This document shows positions 22,331-29,059 of a stretch of 29,059 nucleotides of DNA, piece after piece. The DNA is taken from positions 1-29,059 of the forward strand of contig DATAWZ010000128.1 in the NCBI GenBank assembly GCA_036266975.1, given 5' to 3'. The translations under genes and the position numbers were made by a program. Each line of letters starts with the position of its first letter. Within the stretch, counting starts at the first letter, position 1. This DNA comes from DATAWZ01 sp036266975. Lineage in GTDB: Bacteria > Actinomycetota > Thermoleophilia > Solirubrobacterales > Solirubrobacteraceae. The notes below the pieces were generated by a model. That model did not search any database. It saw only the letters and a list, made by a program, of their open reading frames with translations, and had not been told where the DNA came from.

Positions 22331-22891
22331 TCAGGCCGACGCGACCGCGACGTGCGCGCGCTCGAGCGCTGCGAGCAGCGTGGGCCCGTCCTTCGCGCAC
22401 TGCAGCGCGTCACGTCGTTCGGCGGCGATGAACCCCTCGCGCACCGCGTGGTCGACGAGCTCGAGCAGCGGGTGCCAGTAGCCCTCGACGTCGAGCAGCC
22501 CGATCGGCTTGTCGTGCAGGCGCAGCTGCGCCCAGGTGGAGACCTCGACGAGCTCGTCGAGCGTCCCGAACCCGCCCGGCAGAGCGATGAACGCCTCGGC
22601 CAGGTCGGCCATCAGCGCCTTGCGCTCGTGCATCGTCTCGAGGACGTGCAGCTCGGTCAGGCGCTCGTGGGCGACCTCGCGCTCTGCAAGGTGGCGGGGG
22701 ATGACGCCGATGATCCGCCCGCCGGCGCCCAGCGCGGCATCGGCGAGCACGCCCATCAGGCCGACCCGTCCGCCGCCGTACACGATCGTGATGCCCCGCT
22801 CGGCGAGCAGCACGCCGAGCTCGCGGGCCGCCGCCGCATAGGCGGGTGAGCGCCCGGGGCTGCTGCCGGCGTAGACGCAGATTCGCTGCAT
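22331..22891 (-). CDS. LOG-family protein (cytokinin riboside 5'-monophosphate phosphoribohydrolase type)
   Basis: 186 residues from the ATG at 22891 (MQRICVYAGSS); the open frame extends 13 codons upstream, but the family begins with this strand and a G-rich stretch precedes the ATG. Conserved motifs are VYGGGRVGLMG (about 45-55), ETMHERKALM and PGGFGTLDE (about 105-113). The family cleaves the N-glycosidic bond of nucleotide 5'-monophosphates; TIGR00730 group. It is not part of the catabolic operon. Confidence 0.9.
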   Translation of the reverse strand: MQRICVYAGSSPGRSPAYAAAARELGVLLAERGITIVYGGGRVGLMGVLADAALGAGGRIIGVIPRHLAEREVAHERLTELHVLETMHERKALMADLAEAFIALPGGFGTLDELVEVSTWAQLRLHDKPIGLLDVEGYWHPLLELVDHAVREGFIAAERRDALQCAKDGPTLLAALERAHVAVASA

Positions 22892-23160
22892 CCCCCCATT
22901 GTGCCCGTAGCGCGCGCCCGCGCAGGTCAAGGGAATGTTGCCGAGCCGAGCGCCCAGGACGGCCGAGCGTCGCGGAGCGCTCGCCGACGCGTGACCGGGC
23001 CGTCCGAGCCTGATGGCGCCGTCCGGTAGCGGGTGGTGAGGCGCCGAACTTCACCCCGCCGAAGCGGCCCTTCCAGCCTGGGCCCCGCCGTGGACTTCAC
23101 GGCAGTTATCGGCCGCTCGGCCCGTGGAATTTAGCCGGTCCTCGCCGGTGACTCCATCTC
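22892..23160. other. Intergenic region between LOG gene and insertion sequence
   Basis: About 270 bases without a credible gene; open frames here are shadows of the LOG gene. It should carry the LOG promoter and the target site of the insertion sequence. I see no tRNA, clear terminator or repeat. Confidence 0.5.
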
Positions 23161-24186
23161 AGATGAGTAGTGCCACGGCCGTCGGGCCGGTCGTGGCGGG
23201 GCAGGAGACATAAGCAGCAGGCTCGAAGTCAGCGGTGCTTTCCCACACCGACGACCGGAAGGGGCCTCGATGCACGCCGACCTCGAGCTGCTGCTGATCG
23301 CTGTTTACTGCACCGCGGACGATCTCCTGCCTGCCAAGAGCGAGAACGCCAAGCGAAGGATCACCGACGCCGAGGTCATTACGCTGTGCGTGGCGCAGGC
23401 GATCATGGGGATCCCGTCTGATCCCCGGTTCCTGGCGGTCGCCGAGCACCGGTTGCGCCACCTGTTCCCGGTGCTGCCCGAGCGCACCGCGTTTCACAAG
23501 CGTCGCCTGCGCCTGTCCGGGGTGATGGAGGCGCTGATCGCCGAGTTCGCCCGCCACAGCCCGGGATTCTGCGACCAGCTCGTGCTCGTGGACAGCACCC
23601 CGATCGAGTGCGCGCGCTCGCGTGAGACGGTCAAACGCGCCGGCAGCTCCAGCCTGGGTGACGCGCTGGGCAACGCCGCCGACTACGGGTACTGCGCCAG
23701 CCACAGCCGCTTCTTCTACGGCTTCCGGTTGCACTCGCTGTTCGCGATGGACGGCACCCCCAGGGCGCTGGTGTTGACCTCGCCGAAGATCGACGAGAAA
23801 GAGGTCTGCCTGCAAATGGTCGCCCGCTGCCAGCGCGAGCCCGGGCAGACCCTGATCCTGATCGGCGATAAGAACTTCCGCGGCAAACAGTTTGAGAGCG
23901 ACCTGGCCACCCTGAACGCCACGATCCACCGCCCCCGCCGCAAGGACGAACCCGGCCGCGGCCCGCACCTGGCTCCCGTCCGTCAGCGGATCGAATCGAT
24001 CTACTGGACCTTCAAGGACATTCTGACCCTGGAACGCCACGGTGCCCGCACCCTTGAGAACCTGCGCGTCCGCCTCAACACCCGGTTCATCGCGCTCGCC
24101 GCCGCCGTCGCGCTCAACCACCGATTCGGCCGCCCCAGCCGCTCCCTGGCCTGCTACACCGCCTGAACCCGTGGCACTAGTCATCT
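23161..24186 (+). mobile_element. IS982-family insertion sequence, about 1026 bp
   Basis: Terminal inverted repeats of 18 bases, AGATGAGTAGTGCCACGG at 23161-23178 and the complement of AGATGACTAGTGCCACGG at 24169-24186, differ at one position. They enclose one complete transposase gene. Size and single-ORF structure fit IS982. No obvious direct target repeat flanks the ends (CATCTC on the left, AGGGGC on the right), so exact ends may be off by a few bases. The element looks intact. Confidence 0.82.
23270..24166 (+). CDS. IS982-family DDE transposase
   Basis: 298 residues, full length. The DDE catalytic pattern is visible: first Asp in LVLVDSTPIECARS (about residue 109), second Asp in LILIGDKNFRGKQFE (about 200) and the Glu in RQRIESIYWTFKDILTLERH (about 243). 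The segment YGFRLHSLFAMDGTPRALVL is typical of IS982 enzymes. It catalyses cut-and-paste movement of the surrounding element. A GAAGGGG stretch before the ATG could be the ribosome-binding site. Base composition is slightly less GC-rich than the neighbouring catabolic genes. Confidence 0.88.
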   Translation: MHADLELLLIAVYCTADDLLPAKSENAKRRITDAEVITLCVAQAIMGIPSDPRFLAVAEHRLRHLFPVLPERTAFHKRRLRLSGVMEALIAEFARHSPGFCDQLVLVDSTPIECARSRETVKRAGSSSLGDALGNAADYGYCASHSRFFYGFRLHSLFAMDGTPRALVLTSPKIDEKEVCLQMVARCQREPGQTLILIGDKNFRGKQFESDLATLNATIHRPRRKDEPGRGPHLAPVRQRIESIYWTFKDILTLERHGARTLENLRVRLNTRFIALAAAVALNHRFGRPSRSLACYTA

Positions 24187-24278
24187 AGGGGCCAGGTCGA
24201 ACGCAAACCCTCCTCACCCCGCTGGCCGGCCCGGCAGAAGCCTCGCCGCCCCGGACCACCTCCTCGACGAACTCGCGC

Positions 24279-25349
24279 TTACTCTCCGTATTCCTCGTAC
24301 GCGTTGGCGTACGCTGGATCGTGCGCCCGCCGCTTCCTCATGTGTCGGAGCTCGCTGATGGTGATGGACCGGTTGTCGGTGACGTTCCCCTGGTCCATGG
24401 CGATCAGGCCCTGATCGATCTCCCCGCGACCAGCGATCGGCCTAGCCCGCATGATGGGATCCCAGTCAGGGTCGGCACGAGTGTTGAACCACACCTTGCC
24501 CCCCAGGACGGTGATCGCGAAGTCCTGACCCAGCTTGCTCGTGCGTCGGAAGAACGCCCGGTAGATCCATTCGTTGAGCGCTGACTTCTTCTTCGCGCTC
24601 ATCTTGTTGTACTTCTTCTGCGCGCTCGCCTTGGTGCTCGAACCGAGGAAGCTTCGAACATCGCCTGGGGTCAGCCTGTCCTTCTTTTTCTCGCCGGTCT
24701 GCGGCTCCTTCCGGTTCTTCGTGAACCGGTCCTTCTTCTTGATCTTGTCCGTGCCGAACCAGCCAGCGCTTTGGCCGAGATACTCCAAGCCGATATAGGC
24801 CGCGTGTTGACGGAGGAAGGCGATCCACTGGGTGGTTTGGGCGTTGGCGGTCGCATCTTGTGGCAGGCCCCAGGCGGCGGCGGAGTTCAGCTCATCTCGG
24901 ATGTCGAACAGCCCCATAGCGGCGGTACTGGCACCCATGGCAGAGTTGATGCCGATGGCCTTGTTGTACTCGTCGATCGTGCGCAGGTACGCCTTCTGGC
25001 CCGCGCCCAAGCGAGCCTTCGTTCTCGCTCTGATCGGGGTGATGCCGTAGAGCAGGTCCATGTCCGTGTTGGCGATGCCGGCCACCGGATCGTTGCCGTA
25101 TGTCGGATTACGTTGCACGGTGACGGTGCCCGCATCGGACGCGGCCTGCGCAGGCCCGTGGCCGCTCTGGACAAGACGCGCGACGGCCGCGTTCCCCGCG
25201 GCCCGCTGCAGATGAACCAACTCGCTGGGACTCACCGAGCCGGTTCGGCGCTGGACCGTCGCCCCACCGAGGGCCACGTCCGGTGAGCCACCCCCGCGGG
25301 GGCCGGGCATGCCTGCCGCTTGTTCGACTTCTTGGTGGCGAGTCCGCAT
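24279..25349 (-). CDS. Hypothetical protein with eCIS-associated N-terminal motif, possible injected effector
   Basis: 356 residues. A strong AGGAGGGG site precedes the ATG at 25349. The N-terminal part is disordered, rich in Gly/Pro/Gln/Ala, with VQR tripeptides (TVQRRTG, VTVQRNPTYG) and, at about residues 43-61, SELVHLQRAAGNAAVARLV. The LQRxAGNxAVARL motif is a hallmark of proteins (often with DUF4157) linked to extracellular contractile injection systems or similar delivery in actinobacteria (family knowledge). No DUF4157 HEXXH peptidase motif is present. The rest (about 85-356) is a globular region with a Lys-rich middle (FTKNRKEPQTGEKKKDRL) that I do not recognise; it could be a toxin or effector domain. 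GC content is visibly lower than in neighbours and it sits beside an insertion sequence, so horizontal origin is likely. No immunity gene or injection-system genes are in the window. Confidence 0.72.
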   Translation of the reverse strand: MRTRHQEVEQAAGMPGPRGGGSPDVALGGATVQRRTGSVSPSELVHLQRAAGNAAVARLVQSGHGPAQAASDAGTVTVQRNPTYGNDPVAGIANTDMDLLYGITPIRARTKARLGAGQKAYLRTIDEYNKAIGINSAMGASTAAMGLFDIRDELNSAAAWGLPQDATANAQTTQWIAFLRQHAAYIGLEYLGQSAGWFGTDKIKKKDRFTKNRKEPQTGEKKKDRLTPGDVRSFLGSSTKASAQKKYNKMSAKKKSALNEWIYRAFFRRTSKLGQDFAITVLGGKVWFNTRADPDWDPIMRARPIAGRGEIDQGLIAMDQGNVTDNRSITISELRHMRKRRAHDPAYANAYEEYGE

Positions 25350-25500
25350 TTCCCCTCCTGGATCGGAGCCTCAGATCGTGGCACGTCGGTCATCAGGACG
25401 CAAGCGTCACGGGTGCCCGAAAGGACACGAAGCCGGGTCGATCGCGTCAGCACCTGCGCCACCTCGGCGGCCCCGAGAGGCCGCGCAGAGCGCCAGCGGC

Positions 25501-25665
25501 CTAGTGGTGCCTCCTGTAAATCCGGTCGTCGATTCGCGAGCGAAAATCGAGCATGGCCAGGACGCAGGGGGCCGGAATAGCAGCGCTATTTCGGCTCCCG
25601 AGGACGCCGCCAGGCGAAGATTTGCAGCCGCGAAGCGGGAGCGGATTTGCAGGAGGTGCCACTAG
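25501..25665. repeat. 165-bp fold-back (MITE-like) inverted-repeat element
   Basis: The outer arms 25501-25524 (CTAGTGGTGCCTCCTG and following) and 25642-25665 are complementary at 21 of 24 positions. The inner hairpin AATAGC (25576-25581) and GCTATT (25585-25590) is centred at 25583, exactly the centre of the outer arms, and its stem extends outward over CCG/CGG and further G-C pairs. Both ends carry CTAG, compatible with a TA target duplication as in IS630/Tc1-type MITEs. No coding capacity of its own. It ends about 50 bases before the conserved start of the phosphoribosyltransferase. Confidence 0.75.
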
Positions 25666-25782
25666 GGCCGGCGGTGCGCCGGGCACGCCATCGCGCTCGC
25701 ACGCCCACCGCGCTTCGCTGATCGCTCCGACGCCGGGCGCGCGCTGGCCAAGCGCCTGGCCCACCTCGCCGACGAGGGGCCC

Positions 25783-26355
25783 GTGGTCGTGCTCGGGCTG
25801 GCGCGCGGCGGCATGCCGGTCGCCGCCGAGGTCGCCCGGGCCCTCGCCGCCCGGCTCGACGTGTGCGTCGTGCGCAAGCTCGGAGTCCCCGGGCAGGAGG
25901 AGCTCGCGATGGGCGCCATCGGCTCCGGCGAAGTCCAGGTCCTCAACCGAGAGCTCCTCGACCGGCTGGAGCTGGCGCAGCGCGATCTCGAGGCGGTCGT
26001 GCGGCGCGAGCGGGCCGAGCTCGCGCGCCGCGAGCAAGCCTACCGCGGCGGGCGCGAGCCGCTGGACTGCTCGGGGGCGTACGTCGTCGTCGTCGACGAC
26101 GGCCTGGCCACCGGTTCGAGCATGCACGCCGCGGTCCGGGCGATCCGCGCCCGCCGGCCCGCGCGGGTGATCGTCGCGGTGCCCGTGGGCTCACCGGAGG
26201 CGTGCGACTCGCTGCGGGCGGTCGCCGAGGAGGTCGTGTGCCTGCACACCCCGCGCCGCCTGGGCGGCGTCAGCGCCTGGTATGCGGACTTCCATCCGGT
26301 GGGCGACGAGGAGGTCCGCGCCGCGCTCGCCGGCGGCGCTCAGGAGCGGCGGTAG
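25783..26355 (+). CDS. Phosphoribosyltransferase-domain protein, 5' end unclear
   Basis: At least 190 residues from a GTG at 25783. The PRPP-binding motif VVVVDDGLATGSSMH is at about residues 99-113, after LGLARGGMPVAAEVA and VVRKLGVPGQEELAMGAIGSG. The conserved protein clearly starts further upstream: the frame reads PRFADRSDAGRALAKRLAHL before the GTG, which matches the usual N-terminal helix of this family. No ATG, GTG or TTG is available in that frame back to a TAG at 25663-25665, which lies inside the right end of the fold-back element. The gene may start at a rare codon or have lost its start. These proteins are annotated as phosphoribosyltransferases of unknown substrate. The end overlaps the convergent DksA-like gene by 16 bases. 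Confidence 0.75.
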   Translation: MVVLGLARGGMPVAAEVARALAARLDVCVVRKLGVPGQEELAMGAIGSGEVQVLNRELLDRLELAQRDLEAVVRRERAELARREQAYRGGREPLDCSGAYVVVVDDGLATGSSMHAAVRAIRARRPARVIVAVPVGSPEACDSLRAVAEEVVCLHTPRRLGGVSAWYADFHPVGDEEVRAALAGGAQERR

Positions 26356-26678
26356 CGCGCTTCCTCGTCGACCGTGCGCTCGGCGAGTGGGAGCGCCTCG
26401 AGCCGCTCGTCGGGGATCGGCTCGCCGCTCTCGATCGAGCGCCCGTAGGTTCCGCCGGCCAGACGGGCCTCGGCTCGCTCGAGGGCGGCCAGGTCGCGCT
26501 CGAGCTCCTCGCGCTGCGAGGCGTCGAGCTCGTCCTGGTAGAGGTCCTGCGAGCCCCGGTCCCCCGGCTCGGCCTGATCGGACGCCTCGAGCGGCTCCTC
26601 GTCGCGCAGCGCATCGAGCGCGCGCTCGATGCGCTCGCGTTCGCGGCTCAGCAGCTGGCGGGCGTGCTCGTCCTGCAC
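26340..26678 (-). CDS. DksA/TraR-family protein without zinc-finger cysteines
   Basis: 112 residues from a GTG at 26678. A coiled-coil helical hairpin (LLSRERERIERALDAL, then REELERDLAALERAEARL) is followed by the finger region GTYGRSIESGEPIPDERLEA and LAERTVDEEARYRR. In classical DksA this region has four Cys (CxxC...CxxC); here they are Ser, Ser, Thr and Glu. The globular fold may be kept without zinc, as in other Cys-poor TraR/YocK-like proteins. It may bind the RNA polymerase secondary channel (inference). Starts three bases after the stop of the small membrane protein gene, so both form an operon. Confidence 0.8.
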   Translation of the reverse strand: MQDEHARQLLSRERERIERALDALRDEEPLEASDQAEPGDRGSQDLYQDELDASQREELERDLAALERAEARLAGGTYGRSIESGEPIPDERLEALPLAERTVDEEARYRRS

Positions 26679-26681
26679 GGC

Positions 26682-26996
26682 TCAGACCCGCGCCCTCACG
26701 CGCACGCGCCGGCCCACCGCGCGAATCCGGGCAGGCGGGGCCGGACGGGCACCGGGGTGGGGCCCGCGGCGCGGCCGGCCCGGGCGGGGAGGTCGACGGT
26801 GCGGCCCCTGGCGGCGCGTTCCGCCACCGCCGCCACCACCACCCTCCTCGTCTTCGCCCTCGCCGTCGCTCGCGTCCTCGGCCGACTGCGCCCACTCCAC
26901 CGGGTCCGAGCGCATCGGCATCCACAGCAGCATTCCGACGATTGGAATCTTGATGACGCCCAGCAGCAGGATCAGGACGATGTCAAGCGTCGTCAT
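26682..26996 (-). CDS. Small single-pass membrane protein with Gly/Arg-rich tail
   Basis: 104 residues. An N-terminal hydrophobic helix (about 4-26, IVLILLLGVIKIPIVGMLLW) is followed by an acidic stretch (SAEDASDGEGEDEE), a run of eight glycines and a very Arg/Pro-rich tail. Not a recognised family. The low-complexity second half suggests drift or a disordered nucleic-acid- or lipid-contacting tail. The ATG at 26996 precedes a plausible small operon with the DksA-like gene. Since the tail could partly be an artefact of high GC, confidence in the exact end is limited. Confidence 0.55.
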   Translation of the reverse strand: MTTLDIVLILLLGVIKIPIVGMLLWMPMRSDPVEWAQSAEDASDGEGEDEEGGGGGGGGTRRQGPHRRPPRPGRPRRGPHPGARPAPPARIRAVGRRVRVRARV

Positions 26997-27051
26997 GCTG
27001 GAATCGTAGGCCAGATCGCGCCGACGTTCAGGTCTGCGCCGATACGCTTGC

Positions 27052-29037
27052 TCAGGCGGCGTCGCGTTCGCTGCTCAGACGGCTCGCGAGTTCGACGAAA
27101 TAGTCCAACGAGCGCGGATTGGCCAGCGAGTCCAGGGAGGCGGCCTTCTCCGGAGGCGTGCCGCTGAGGATCCGCTTGATCGGCACCTCGAGCACCTTGC
27201 CCGACAGCGTGCGCGGCACGTCGGCGATCTGCAGGACGGCGTCGGGGACGTGCCGCGGCGAGCAGTCCTCGCGAATGCGCTGCTTGATGCGCCGCTCGAG
27301 CGGCTCGTCGAGGGTGGACCCGTCGGCGAGCACCACGAACAGCGCCAGCCACAGCTCGCCGCCGCGCGGCACGTCGACGACGAGCGCATCCTGGACCTCG
27401 GGAACCGCGTTCGCCGCGCGATAGAGCTCGCTGGTGCCCATGCGCACGCCGTGGCGGTTGATCGTCGAGTCCGAGCGCCCGTAGATCACCGCGCCTCCCC
27501 GGGGGGTGATCCGGATCCAGTCGCCGTGTCGCCATACGCCCGGGTACATCTCGAAGTAGCTCTCGCGGTAGCGAGCGCCGTCCTCGTCGCCCCAGAAGCG
27601 CAGCGGCATCGAGGGCATCGGCTCGGTGATCACCAGCTCGCCGACCTCGTCCTCGAGCCGGTGGCCGTGCTCGTCCCAGGCCTGCACCGCGCAGCCCAGG
27701 GCGCGGCACTGCAGCTCGCCCTCGTAGACCGGCAGCAACGCCGAGCCGCCGACGAACGCGGTGCAGACGTCGGTGCCGCCGCTCGTGGAGAACAGCCAGA
27801 CGTCCTCGCCGACGTGGTCGTGGACCCAGCGAAAGCCCTCCGGCGGCAGCGGCGAGCCGGTCGAACCCACCGCCCGCAGCGCGCCGAGGTCGTGTACCCG
27901 GGCGGGCTGGAGCCCGGCCTTCTCGCACGCGGTGATGTAGCCCGCGCTGGTGCCGAACGTGTTCGTCGCGGTCTGCTCGGCCAGCGCCCACAGGGTGTCG
28001 AGGTCCGGATGAGCCGGGTTGCCGTCGAAGAGCACGATGCTCGCTTCGGTGAGCAGGCACCCGATGAGGAAGTTCCACATCATCCAGCCGGTGGTGGTGA
28101 ACCAGAAGATGCGCTCGCCCGGATGCAGGTCCAGGTGCAGCAGGCCCTTCTTGAGCTGCTCGAGCAGGATGCCCCCCTGGCTCTGCACGATCGCCTTGGG
28201 CAGCCCGGTGGTCCCGGAGGAGTAGAGCACCCACAGGGGATGGTCGAACGGGAGCGGCTCGAAGCGCAGCTCTGTGCCGCGACCGCGCTCGCAGAGCTCC
28301 TGCCAGGTCAGCGCGTCGGGCAGCGTCGCGTTCTCGTCGAGGTAGGGCACGAGCACGGTGTGGCGCAGCGTCGGCAGCTCGGCGCGCAGGCCGGCGACGA
28401 GCTCGCGCCGGTCGAAGTCCCGGCCTCCGTAGCGGTACCCGTCGACGGTGAGCAGTACCGCCGGTTCGATCTGGGCGAAGCGGTCGGTCACCGCGCGCGC
28501 CCCGAATTCCGGGGCCGCACTCGACCAGATCGCGCCGATGCTCGCGCAGGCCAGGAAGGCGATCAGCGTCTCCGGGATGTTCGGCAGGTAGGCCACGACC
28601 CGGTCGCCGGGCCCGACCCCGAGCGCGCGCAGGCCGCCGGCGGCCTCGGCCACGGCGTCGGCGAGCTCACCGCGGGTCAGCGAGGCGAGCGGGCGCAGCT
28701 CGGAGGTGTGCAGGACCGCGACGGCCTGCGGGTCCTGGCCGCACAGCACGTGCTCGGCGTAGTTGATGCGGGCGCCGGTGAACCACTGCGCGCCGGGCAT
28801 CTCGCGCCGGCCCAGCACCCGCTCGTAGGGGGCGTGGGCGCGCACCCCGGCGAACTCCCAGATCGCGGCCCAGAACGCCTCGAGCTCGTCGACCGACCAC
28901 CGCCACAGCTCGTCATAGCTCTCCAGGGGCCGGCCGGCGCGGTCGGCGCAGAAGGCCATGAAGGCGGTCAGGTTGGCGCGCTCGCGCCGCTCGGCCGAGG
29001 GCTGCCACAGCGGGCGCACGGGATCGTTCTCGCTCAT
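27052..29037 (-). CDS. aacS: Acetoacetate--CoA ligase (acetoacetyl-CoA synthetase)
   Basis: 661 residues, full length. The N-terminal ACAS-type domain (LWRWSVDELEAFWAAIWEF, then GAQWFTGARINYAEHVL) and IGAIWSSAAPEFGARAVTDR are typical of acetoacetyl-CoA synthetases. The ATP-binding loop is VLYSSGTTGLPKAIVQSQGG, and the catalytic Lys lies in RTLSGKVLEVPIKRIL at the C-terminus. It makes acetoacetyl-CoA from acetoacetate and ATP, feeding ketone bodies to thiolase. The canonical thiolase at 12008-13210 could use its product. The start is the ATG at 29037; the promoter lies beyond the window edge. Confidence 0.93.
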   Translation of the reverse strand: MSENDPVRPLWQPSAERRERANLTAFMAFCADRAGRPLESYDELWRWSVDELEAFWAAIWEFAGVRAHAPYERVLGRREMPGAQWFTGARINYAEHVLCGQDPQAVAVLHTSELRPLASLTRGELADAVAEAAGGLRALGVGPGDRVVAYLPNIPETLIAFLACASIGAIWSSAAPEFGARAVTDRFAQIEPAVLLTVDGYRYGGRDFDRRELVAGLRAELPTLRHTVLVPYLDENATLPDALTWQELCERGRGTELRFEPLPFDHPLWVLYSSGTTGLPKAIVQSQGGILLEQLKKGLLHLDLHPGERIFWFTTTGWMMWNFLIGCLLTEASIVLFDGNPAHPDLDTLWALAEQTATNTFGTSAGYITACEKAGLQPARVHDLGALRAVGSTGSPLPPEGFRWVHDHVGEDVWLFSTSGGTDVCTAFVGGSALLPVYEGELQCRALGCAVQAWDEHGHRLEDEVGELVITEPMPSMPLRFWGDEDGARYRESYFEMYPGVWRHGDWIRITPRGGAVIYGRSDSTINRHGVRMGTSELYRAANAVPEVQDALVVDVPRGGELWLALFVVLADGSTLDEPLERRIKQRIREDCSPRHVPDAVLQIADVPRTLSGKVLEVPIKRILSGTPPEKAASLDSLANPRSLDYFVELASRLSSERDAA

Positions 29038-29059
29038 CGGCGCAGTATCGCCGACCGGG

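Noticed and set aside
23150..24196. Target-site duplication of the insertion sequence
   Set aside because: The bases flanking the inverted repeats do not form a convincing direct repeat.
25501..26127. Minus-strand frame opposite the phosphoribosyltransferase
   Set aside because: The protein has no family features and runs through the fold-back element; the plus-strand frame carries the PRPP motif.
1..29059. CRISPR arrays, tRNA and rRNA genes
   Set aside because: No regularly spaced identical repeats or recognisable RNA-gene signatures were seen on either strand.

Overview
This is a very GC-rich window with strong third-position GC, dense same-strand operons and many ATGA-type stop/start overlaps. 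F420-linked and IclR/TetR-type catabolic genes, an ECF-type sigma factor with a membrane partner, and a DksA-like protein without cysteines suggest an actinobacterium (Actinomycetota). A Thermoleophilia/Solirubrobacterales-like soil lineage is my inference; no rRNA or tRNA gene is present to confirm it.

Region 1 (1-9471) is a CoA-linked catabolic cluster. On the minus strand, from upstream to downstream, it holds a carboxyltransferase-like protein, a cyclase-fold hydrolase, acyl-CoA dehydrogenase A, an LLM flavin/F420 oxidoreductase, acyl-CoA dehydrogenase B, an acyl-CoA ligase and two thiolase-fold proteins that lack the catalytic cysteine. A second cyclase-fold hydrolase is divergent. Two near-identical 20-bp pseudo-palindromes (1493-1512 and 8594-8613) look like operators of one TetR-type repressor and tie the cluster into a regulon. 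The parts resemble side-chain or alicyclic acid degradation: acid activation, dehydrogenation, retro-aldol or hydrolytic ring cleavage.

Region 2 (9481-12002) is unrelated housekeeping: a sigma factor, a coupled membrane protein and a frameshifted AAA ATPase.

Region 3 (12008-22313) is an aromatic meta-cleavage cluster. The minus-strand arm encodes an extradiol dioxygenase, a Rieske dioxygenase alpha subunit, an SDR dehydrogenase, the dioxygenase beta subunit, a class II aldolase-family protein, an unknown protein and a canonical thiolase. An IclR regulator is followed by the divergent arm: 2-keto-4-pentenoate hydratase, acylating acetaldehyde dehydrogenase and 4-hydroxy-2-oxovalerate aldolase, giving pyruvate and acetyl-CoA. 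Two matching 17-bp IclR-like sites (18550-18566 and 19320-19336) sit upstream of the two arms. No C-C hydrolase is visible. Two genes here carry upstream duplications of their own 5' ends that form mini-ORFs joined by ATGA overlaps on both sides (17496-17529, 20166-20330); a third, non-duplicated mini-ORF has the same topology (21232-21300).

Region 4 (22331-25665) is an accessory stretch: a LOG-family protein, an IS982-type insertion sequence, a less GC-rich gene whose N-terminus has the LQRxAGNxAVARL motif of extracellular contractile injection system (eCIS) associated proteins, and a 165-bp fold-back element.

Region 5 (25666-29059) holds a phosphoribosyltransferase with an unclear start, a cysteine-free DksA/TraR-like protein, a small membrane protein and acetoacetyl-CoA synthetase.
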